A program made the translations under genes and the position numbers. Positions 57,453-64,000 of a stretch of DNA of 64,000 nt are shown here, one piece after another. A model generated the notes under the pieces. It made no database searches. It saw nothing but the letters and a program-made list of their open reading frames with translations, and was not told the DNA's origin. The first letter of the stretch is position 1, and every line of letters begins with the position of its first letter. The stretch comes from Verminephrobacter eiseniae EF01-2 (GTDB lineage Bacteria; Pseudomonadota; Gammaproteobacteria; Burkholderiales; Burkholderiaceae_C): positions 2,914,001-2,978,000 of the forward strand of contig NC_008786.1 in NCBI RefSeq assembly GCF_000015565.1. Reading direction: 5' to 3'.

Positions 57453-60242
57453 TCAAACCTCCGTTCCCAGACGCTTCCAGCGCCGTGAAAATGCTTCATG
57501 CCCGCCCTCCATCACGCGGCACACTTCGCGGCGCACCTTCGATTCCTGCAATGCGCCGCTTTGCTGCACGAAACACTGTCCACGTCCAAACCCCATCAGA
57601 TGCACCAGTTCCGCATCGCCATTGACCACGACATTCGGGTTGTGGGTGACGACGATGAGTTGGCGGCGCAGCTTGTTCTCCCGAATCTGCCGCACGATCA
57701 GGTCATAGATCAGGTGGTTGTCGAGATCGTCTTCAGGCTGGTCGAGAACGATGGGTTCTTCCCCGAAAGCAAGCAAGAAGGCCAGCAAGGCGGCTGAACG
57801 CTGTCCTTGCGACCCTCGACTGATAGGGTGCCAAGCCTCGTCACGCCGGTACTCGATGCGCAAATCATCTTCCGGAAACCAGGCCAGCACATGGTCAGCA
57901 AACTCCGGCTTTTCACGCTTGCGCTGCAAGTAATTTCGGAAATGCCCGCCCAAAGCCAAATCGTCCGGTGCACCCCCACCTAGCACACCTAGCAATTGCT
58001 GTTTGGCGGCAGTCACCGCAGCTACCTTTCCCGCATCATCCGCCCGCGCCAGCGTGAATGCCATCCCGCCCGAAGGCTCGCCATTTTCAACCTTGAGGAT
58101 ATCGTCCTCGAATCGGTTGTCCGTCACATCGATCAATTCGCGCAATTCACGCTCGATCTGGCGCGGCCCGAAGCCGAAGGGCGCGACTGCAATGCGCACC
58201 TGCGTGTTGTTGGTCAAGGCGCTCCGTATGAAGGACTGTCGCGCTTGCGTGATGCTTTGACGCTTTTCCGCAAGCAGTTTTTGTTGTGCTTCGATCTGCT
58301 TCGCCAGTTCCTGGCGGTCTGATTTCATCTTCTGGAGTGCTTTGTGCTGCGTTTCCAGTTGCTGTTTTTCCTGCGTCAGCCGGGCAAACGCTTGCGGGTC
58401 GCTCACACCCTGCGCTGCGAACTGCTGTTGCAAGGCTGCATGCGCTTGCCGGGCGGCTTGAGCGCGTGCTTTCCATTGCGCGTGGCGGGCATCTTTTTGC
58501 AGGGTCTCGATCAACGCATCGAGCTTGCGCGCCTGCTCTTGCAAACCGGCGCGAACCTGTTCGACCTGCGCATCCGCATCCTTGCGCCAAGCCAACAGAT
58601 CGGCGTCCTGTTCCGTGAAGTGCTGGCCGGGCCAATCGTCCAGGACGATCTGCTCGGGCAATGCTGCAATGCGCTGCGCACCGTCGCGCAACTGCTCGAA
58701 CAAATTGCTCACCTCGCGTTCCTGGTGTTGCGCCTGCGCGTAAGCACGCAGCACCGTTGCATGGTCGGCCTGCGACAGTGCCGCCAACTTCTTGCCCGCT
58801 TCATCCAGCCTGCGCTCGACTTCGGCTTGCCCGGCCAACTTACCGTCCAGTTCACGCAAGCGGGCACGCTGGGTGAAAAATGTGCGCCGCGCTTCCTCAA
58901 GCACCTGTTTCAGTGGTTCGACATTGCCGGCTTCATCGATGATGGCAAGCAATGTTTGCCGCCCACTGCCCGCCAGGGCAGCGATCTGCCCCTGCGAGAA
59001 GATGCGCAAGGGAAACCGCGCCGCATTCACGCTTTGGCTGGGGGATTGTTGCCATTGCCCGTTGCGCCACTCCTGCACCTCCGCGCCTTGCCCATTGGCA
59101 GACCAGGACAGGCGTAGCCGATCATCGTCGTGCTGCCATTCCAGCCGGATCACGGTTTCGGCCCGCAATGCGCCCTTGCCATCGCGCCCGGTGGCAACCT
59201 TGCGAAACTCGTCGAAATGCGCACGCGGCTCGCTATCCTGCCCCAATGCCGTCAATTCCTGAACGCGCCCCGCCGCCAGCCGCAGGCCATGCACCACCGT
59301 GGATTTGCCTGTGCCGCGCCCGCCGACGACGGCATTGAAAAAGGGTGAGCAATCCAGCCTTGCAACCTGGCCGTTGCCCATGTAGCGCGCGTTTTCGATT
59401 TCAACGCCCGTAATGATGTGCGCGGGGAGCTTGAACGGGTCGAACGCCCCTTCATCGCTGCGCCGTATCGACACGCCATTGCCATCCAGCAATGCCAGCC
59501 GCAGCCCTTCCAGTGTGGGGCTGGCCATTTTCACCCAGGTGTAGGCAGACCCCGGTGCCTGTGCGCTTTGGAAGCTGTGGCAATCGCTGCCCAATACTTT
59601 CGCCAGGCGAGGCTCATCAGTCGCCACGCATTGCGGCCAAGGGGTGTTGCCATTGCCCCATTCCACAGCCAACAAGCCTTCCACGCCCATGGCCTGTCGC
59701 AGCGTATTGGCATCCACCTCGCTTTGTTTTGTGTTCGGCTTGCATTGCAGCAATCCTTTGTCTTTATCGGCATGGGCGGGAATGGGTACGGCCCCCGCAG
59801 TCAGGATGGCCTGAATCACCTCGGCAATCCCTCGGCTTGTCACGGCATCGCTGTCGCCCTTGGTGCCCTGATAACCAACAGCGCCCAGCAGCGTGTCAAT
59901 ATCACTGGTCGTCACGGCGGGGTCGAAAATCGCGAGCACATGCACACCGCCTTGCACGGAAATTTCCACGCCGGGAAACAACGTCAGTTCCCGGAACCCG
60001 GCGGGTGGCTGCGCTTTCATTTGCGCGTAGGCGATTTTGAGCGTATCGACCCACGCCCCGCTGTTGTGGTCGGTGACGGCCACGCAGTCGATTTCGGCAG
60101 CCATATAGCGCAGCAACCAATCCTCGGCAGACAATACCAAACCACCACGATGCCACGGCGTATCGTGCGAAGCCGGTGTGTGGGTGTGAAAATCAAACTT
60201 CCACCAACGGGAACCGGGGTAAGGCCATTTTGTCGTTGTCAC
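57453..60242 (-). CDS. PHP-phosphoesterase/SMC-like ABC ATPase (TrlF-like)
   Basis: The 929-residue protein fuses a PHP metal-dependent phosphoesterase and an SMC/RecN-like ATPase. PHP motifs: FDFHTHTPASHD with His19 and His21, VTDHN (56-60), FPGVEIS, PAHADKDKG (about 155) and GSDCHS (218-223). ATPase: Walker A GGRGTGKST (307-315), a long coiled coil rich in Gln/Ala/Glu (about 430-660), signature ISRGSQGQRS (about 807-816), Walker B IVLDQPEDDL. The GTG start follows TTGGAGACAGCGC. PHP domains hydrolyse phosphodiesters or phosphomonoesters, so a DNA- or RNA-loading nuclease is plausible. It starts 14 bases after the methylase stop. Confidence 0.85.
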   Translation of the reverse strand: MTTTKWPYPGSRWWKFDFHTHTPASHDTPWHRGGLVLSAEDWLLRYMAAEIDCVAVTDHNSGAWVDTLKIAYAQMKAQPPAGFRELTLFPGVEISVQGGVHVLAIFDPAVTTSDIDTLLGAVGYQGTKGDSDAVTSRGIAEVIQAILTAGAVPIPAHADKDKGLLQCKPNTKQSEVDANTLRQAMGVEGLLAVEWGNGNTPWPQCVATDEPRLAKVLGSDCHSFQSAQAPGSAYTWVKMASPTLEGLRLALLDGNGVSIRRSDEGAFDPFKLPAHIITGVEIENARYMGNGQVARLDCSPFFNAVVGGRGTGKSTVVHGLRLAAGRVQELTALGQDSEPRAHFDEFRKVATGRDGKGALRAETVIRLEWQHDDDRLRLSWSANGQGAEVQEWRNGQWQQSPSQSVNAARFPLRIFSQGQIAALAGSGRQTLLAIIDEAGNVEPLKQVLEEARRTFFTQRARLRELDGKLAGQAEVERRLDEAGKKLAALSQADHATVLRAYAQAQHQEREVSNLFEQLRDGAQRIAALPEQIVLDDWPGQHFTEQDADLLAWRKDADAQVEQVRAGLQEQARKLDALIETLQKDARHAQWKARAQAARQAHAALQQQFAAQGVSDPQAFARLTQEKQQLETQHKALQKMKSDRQELAKQIEAQQKLLAEKRQSITQARQSFIRSALTNNTQVRIAVAPFGFGPRQIERELRELIDVTDNRFEDDILKVENGEPSGGMAFTLARADDAGKVAAVTAAKQQLLGVLGGGAPDDLALGGHFRNYLQRKREKPEFADHVLAWFPEDDLRIEYRRDEAWHPISRGSQGQRSAALLAFLLAFGEEPIVLDQPEDDLDNHLIYDLIVRQIRENKLRRQLIVVTHNPNVVVNGDAELVHLMGFGRGQCFVQQSGALQESKVRREVCRVMEGGHEAFSRRWKRLGTEV

Positions 60243-60256
60243 GCGCTGTCTCCAAA

Positions 60257-61928
60257 TCAAATTTCCAACTGCCCTTGAGAGCCTAACATACCCGCCTCGC
60301 CAGCGGCCTGTTCGATGGCGCTCCACGCCGTGACCAGTTCGTTATAGGCGCGGGCATCTTCGGCCCAGCCCTTGCGCTCGCACAGCGTGTACAGCCGATA
60401 AGCCAGCGCACGCAGGGGGTCGGCCTGGGCGGGCATGCGTGCCAGCAGCGCACCGGCGGTGGATTCACCGTCCTGATTCAAGGCGCGGATGAGTTGGTGC
60501 AGGGCCTCCCATACGGACACACGGGCGTCGGTATCGGGCGACCAGTCACGCGGCAGTTCGGCCCATTTCAGCAAGCGCAGATTGCCGCCGCTGCTCTGTA
60601 CCGTGCCGCCGTCCACCAGCCCGCCGACACTGGTGCCTTTGGCGCGCGCCAGCACATCGGCTGTGCCGAATTTGCCCGAGGCCCAACCCTCGGCTGCAAA
60701 CCAGTGCAGGCAAAACTGGGTGTTGTGGTCGAAATCATCTTCAGCGAAAAAACGGTTGATCAATTGCAGCGCTGTCTTGACACGCATCGGCGTGCCATCG
60801 GCTTCGAGCACGGCGGCGTATTGGCTGAAAATCGCCATGCCGGGGCCGATGATGGCCTGGCTCAAATCGACTGGCGCTACCGGAGAATTGATGCCACCAC
60901 GGGTCATGCCCTGTAGTGCTTCTGGTAGCGTTGCGTTGAGTTCGCGCAGAAATTCGCGGCGGCTGACGGTGGCGGCATTTGCAACACGCTTGCGGCAGAC
61001 CAGTACGATGCTGGAAGCCAGTGCGTTGGTGCCTGAGCCGATCATGCGGTTTCCCATTTCGGTACGCATTGGCCAGGTGCCGGTGATGGCAAAGCCTGCG
61101 CGCAGCACCGCATCCAGAAAAGTCTCCCACCCGGTGCTGGAGGTGCCCGCATCGTCTTTGCTCTCGCTTTGCTTGAAGGCGTAATAGATGGTGACCGGGA
61201 AGGCCGGATGCGCCTGTGTCGCCAGATTGTGCATGGCATGCGTCATGCCATCCAGAAAAAAGGCTTCGGCCTGTTCCTTGCCTCCGTGGCGGTAAGGCGT
61301 GGCGACCAATTCTTCGGCTTTGGGCACGGCCAGTGTGGTATAGAGGTCAGGGAAGATGGGCCGCAAGCTCTTGCGCAGCCAGACATAGAAGAAGTCAGAC
61401 AGGTCTGCGTAGCCGATATTGTCGTAATAGGGCGGGTCGCTGGAGATGACCTTTTGCCGTGAAATTACTTGCGATTGCGCATCGCATTGAACAGCAAATC
61501 CGGCGGCTCTGGCGGGGAGATATTCGCGCACAACCCTTACACCTTGGTCGATAGCGTTCTCATAACTGCCTGCGGAGCTTTCAATAAAATTCGCTTCTGC
61601 AAAGTCCCACACCATCGGTATTGCTTGCCGACCGAACGTATTTCTGATGCTGTCACGCGATGTATCCCATCCACAAATAGACGACCCACGATCACACATT
61701 TTGTTAATCGCAAACGCCAAATACACCCCCACCGCCTCACCATAAGCCGTAGCCGCTGCGCCACCCGCATCCAATCCAAGGCCGTCGTCTGGCATCCCGG
61801 CGGCACGGGCGTCGGCTTGAACTTTGGCGATGGCTTTTGGAACCAGATCAGAAAATGTGGTGAGGGCTACCAATTGGCGTGGGGTGAAGAGTTCATGCCA
61901 TTGAGTAAACCCATAACCACGGCCGCTA
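60257..61928 (-). pseudogene. DUF1156-type DNA methyltransferase, N-terminus removed by IS5
   Basis: About 555 codons of the C-terminal part remain. The catalytic motif [22 protein letters not shown] is present, as are [13 protein letters not shown] and the C-terminal helical domain. DUF1156 methylases have some 900-1000 residues and begin with a Phe/Pro-rich DUF1156 segment and a SAM-binding motif; both are missing. The IS5-type copy 2 lies exactly at the break (TA target), so an in-frame ATG inside the IS would add five codons at most. The protein, if made, should lack SAM binding. As first gene of the operon it probably carried the promoter too. Confidence 0.85.
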
Positions 61929-62762
61929 AGGCGTGTTAACAATCAAGTAATCCAGATATAAGTACAAACCAGATTGAGAAACGACAGGTAGTTACGCGCC
62001 AGCTTTTCATAACGAGTTGCGATTCTTCGGAATTGCTTGATCCGATTAAAAAAACGCTCGACCAAATTGCGCTCCTTATACAGATGTCGATCATAACTTC
62101 GCTGCACCACACGATTGCGCCTGGGTGGAATGACCGCCGTCGCACCAGCGACCTGAATGCTGTCAATCAGGGCATCGGCATCGTAGCCCTTGTCAGCCAG
62201 TACCGCATCGGCTTTCAAGCCTTCCAACAGCGACTTGGCTTGTGTAATATCGGCTACCTCGCCACCAGTGAGCAGCCAACGCACTGGGCTACCGAGCGCA
62301 TCGACAACGACGTGAATCTTGCTCGTCCATCCACCACGCGAACGGCCTATTGCCTGTGGCCCCTCTTTTTTTTGGCACCAGCAGCGTGTTGATGTGCACG
62401 CACCACCGTACTATCGATCATCAGCATTTTCAAATCTCTGTCGCCACTGACAATTTCGCAGACCCGCTGCCATACGCCCGACTCGCCCCAGCGTTTGAAC
62501 CGCGTGTATGTCGTGTGCCAGTTGCCCAATTCTGCAGGCAAGTCTCGCCATGGTGAACCCGTGCGCATGATCCACAACACCGCTTCCAAAAATAGCCGAT
62601 TGTCCTGGGCGGTCGCCCCAGGATCGCTCGGCTTACCCGGTAATAACGGAGATAATTTCTCCCATTGTTCATCACATAGTAGTTTTCTGACTTCTTGCAT
62701 CTTGGGCCCCTATTCATTCAAAGATCAAGTATAGACATAACCCATGGATTGTTAACGCGCCC
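61929..62762 (-). mobile_element. IS5-family (IS427-like) element, copy 2
   Basis: The 834-bp copy has the same length and encoded proteins as the element at 44252-45085 and the same orientation, except that the first base of its left end is A rather than G. TA flanks both ends. On the left it interrupts the methylase; on the right its TA is shared with the IS630-type element 2. Confidence 0.92.
61943..62700 (-). CDS. IS5-family transposase, two frames joined by -1 frameshift (copy 2)
   Basis: OrfA and OrfB have the same sequences as in copy 1, with the A8 slippery run at 62366-62373. The DDE residues lie in LKMLMIDSTVV, LADKGYDADALI and RNLVERFFNRIKQ. Intact, so it may supply transposase for both copies. 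Confidence 0.9.
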
Positions 62763-62764
62763 TA

Positions 62765-63876
62765 GTCCACTGAATCATTGAATAAGCACCTGTCGAATGC
62801 GCCTTGATGGATCGTCGTACTTCCACTTGATGGGCTTGGGATTCTTGTTGTGTTCGCGGATGTAGCGCATCAGCTTTCGCCCCAAGTCCTGCACCGAGGT
62901 AAATACGCCGCGGGTTATGACATCACGCTGAATGCGCGAGAACCAGTTCTCCACTTGGTTCAGCCACGACGAGTACGTGGGTGTGAAGTGCATGCGCACG
63001 TTGCCGTGCCGTACAAGGAAGTCCCGCACGCGCTGGGTCTTGTGGCTGCTGACGTTGTCGCAGATGACATGGATCTCCTGCCGCTCGCACTGGCTGGCGA
63101 CGATGTCGGTAAGGAAGGCAACGAATTGCTCGCTGGTGTGGCGCGCTGCGGTCTTGCCCAGCACCTGGCCGGTGGCGGTGTTCAGCGCCGCGAACAAGCT
63201 CAGTGTGCCGTTTCTCTTGTACTCGAATCCGTGGCTCTCGGCACGCCCTGACGACAGCGGCAGCATCCGGTCCTTGCGATCGAGTGCCTGGATGGCGGTC
63301 TTCTCATCGACGCAGAACACCACGGCGTGCGCCGGTGGATTGAGGTACAGCCCGATCACATCGGCCGCCTTGGTCTCGAAGTCCGGGTCGTTGGACACCA
63401 TGTGTCGATCCAGTCTTTGCGGTCGCACGTTGTGCTTGCGCCAGATGCGCTGAACCGCAGAAACGGATACGTCACCAAGTTCAGCCGACAGCTTGTAGCT
63501 GCTCCAGTGCGTGGAGCCATCGCTCGGCTTGCGCCTGAGCGTGTAGTTGAGCACCCGCGCCTCCAGTTTGGCCGGTGGCTGCTTGGGCGCGCGTCCCGGA
63601 TGCCGGGCGTACATGCCCGCCAGGCGCTCGCTGAGAAAGCGGCTGGACCAGCGGGAGATGAAACGCGAGTCGCATTCGAGCCTTTGCATGATGGTGTCGC
63701 GCGACTGACCCTCTTCGAGCATGAGGATCAGCTTGGCCCTGCGCACGTCCGCCACGCGCGCCGTGCGGCTACGCGTGGCGGTCAGCAATTTGTCTCGCTC
63801 GGCGTCGGTCAGATTCATTTTTCCCATGTGTTGCATTTAACCACAAATGGGGTGTTGTTTCAATGGTGCAGTGAAC
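62765..63876 (-). mobile_element. IS630-type element 2, intact
   Basis: The 1112-bp element has imperfect inverted ends (GTCCACTGAATCATTGAA at the left, GTTCACTGCACCATTGAA read from the right) bordered by TA. It differs from IS630-type element 1 in both ends and transposase sequence. It is inserted in a nitronate monooxygenase-like gene. Confidence 0.9.
62775..63836 (-). CDS. IS630-family transposase
   Basis: The 353-residue protein has an N-terminal helix-turn-helix (LILMLEEGQSRDTIMQRL), a second winged region (YKLSAELGDVSVSAVQRIW) and the DDE catalytic core: VFCVDEKTAIQALDR, VICDNVSSHKTQRV and TPTYSSWLNQVENWFSRIQ. The frame is intact and of normal length, so the element is probably functional. 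Confidence 0.94.
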   Translation of the reverse strand: MQHMGKMNLTDAERDKLLTATRSRTARVADVRRAKLILMLEEGQSRDTIMQRLECDSRFISRWSSRFLSERLAGMYARHPGRAPKQPPAKLEARVLNYTLRRKPSDGSTHWSSYKLSAELGDVSVSAVQRIWRKHNVRPQRLDRHMVSNDPDFETKAADVIGLYLNPPAHAVVFCVDEKTAIQALDRKDRMLPLSSGRAESHGFEYKRNGTLSLFAALNTATGQVLGKTAARHTSEQFVAFLTDIVASQCERQEIHVICDNVSSHKTQRVRDFLVRHGNVRMHFTPTYSSWLNQVENWFSRIQRDVITRGVFTSVQDLGRKLMRYIREHNKNPKPIKWKYDDPSRRIRQVLIQ

Positions 63877-64000
63877 TAGGTCGCCATAGCCGCCGCCGAC
63901 CAGCCCCAAGGCCCCTGCGCGGGCGCAGGCACTGGCCAGCGCGCCGCCAGAGGCCAGTGCCATCGGCGCGAGCGCCATCGGGGTGAGCAAACCGAAACCG
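63877..64000 (-). pseudogene. Nitronate monooxygenase-like gene, cut by IS630-type element 2
   Basis: The frame enters from the right edge and reads LTPMALAPMALASGG, ALASACARAGALGLVGGGYG, the N-terminal flavin-binding start of 2-nitropropane dioxygenase/nitronate monooxygenases (APMA..S...LA.A...AG.LG..GGGY). It then runs into the IS630 end at its TA target. Only about 41 codons are visible, and the rest of the gene is not found on the other side of the IS block. Confidence 0.7.

Overview
The window is GC-rich and encodes proteins typical of a Burkholderiales betaproteobacterium. The gene order rsfS-rlmH-maf-rng, the Bug-type solute-binding protein, the TadA-hydrolase fusion and the NasT-nrt-nirBD-nasA locus point to the family Comamonadaceae. 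The density of insertion sequences, decayed genes and short dispersed repeats would fit a host-associated or IS-expanded member such as a Verminephrobacter or Acidovorax relative. That placement is inference, because there is no rRNA gene in the window.

Layout. 1-15.5 kb: a large RTX lipase-like exoprotein (3' end outside the window) translationally coupled to a membrane protein; aroC; a thiolase-like/DUF35/enoyl-CoA hydratase/Bug receptor catabolic group; an Atm1-type ABC exporter; and a multi-Ig-like secreted protein. 15.5-25.5 kb: a complete nitrate assimilation locus. It has a NasT-type ANTAR regulator, an NtrC-like site, a consensus sigma-54 promoter, a two-hairpin ANTAR leader with terminator, a nitrate ABC transporter (nrtABD), nirB, nirD and nasA. 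25.5-26 kb: remains of a Xre/ParS-RES toxin-antitoxin pair. 26-31 kb: a LacD-like aldolase, a polar amino-acid type ABC transporter and an RpiR regulator. 31-37 kb: NYN protein, rho, RluA-type pseudouridine synthase, a secreted hydrolase and scoAB.

37-46.4 kb is an accessory island. An ISAs1-type element truncates a sacsin-like GHKL ATPase gene, which also carries a frameshift. Next come an excisionase-type HTH protein, a frameshifted and truncated UvrD helicase, and an intact 756-aa dynamin/GTPase-like protein whose N-terminus resembles the arm-binding domain of tyrosine recombinases. An IS5-type and an IS630-type element close this part. 46.4-53.3 kb is a core block on the minus strand (rsfS, rlmH, maf, rng, small membrane protein, tadA fusion) with a divergent FAH-family gene. 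A 60-bp tandem repeat array sits between rlmH and maf.

53.4-62 kb is a second island and the best candidate for a poorly described system. It is a tightly coupled minus-strand operon encoding a DUF1156-type DNA methyltransferase (its N-terminus removed by an IS5 copy), a PHP-phosphoesterase/SMC-like ATPase, an AlbA_2/GHKL ATPase and a DUF499 P-loop ATPase. The window ends with an intact IS630-type element that interrupts a nitronate monooxygenase-like gene. The two IS5-type copies appear identical, lie in the same orientation about 17.7 kb apart, and each abuts the TA junction of an IS630-type element.
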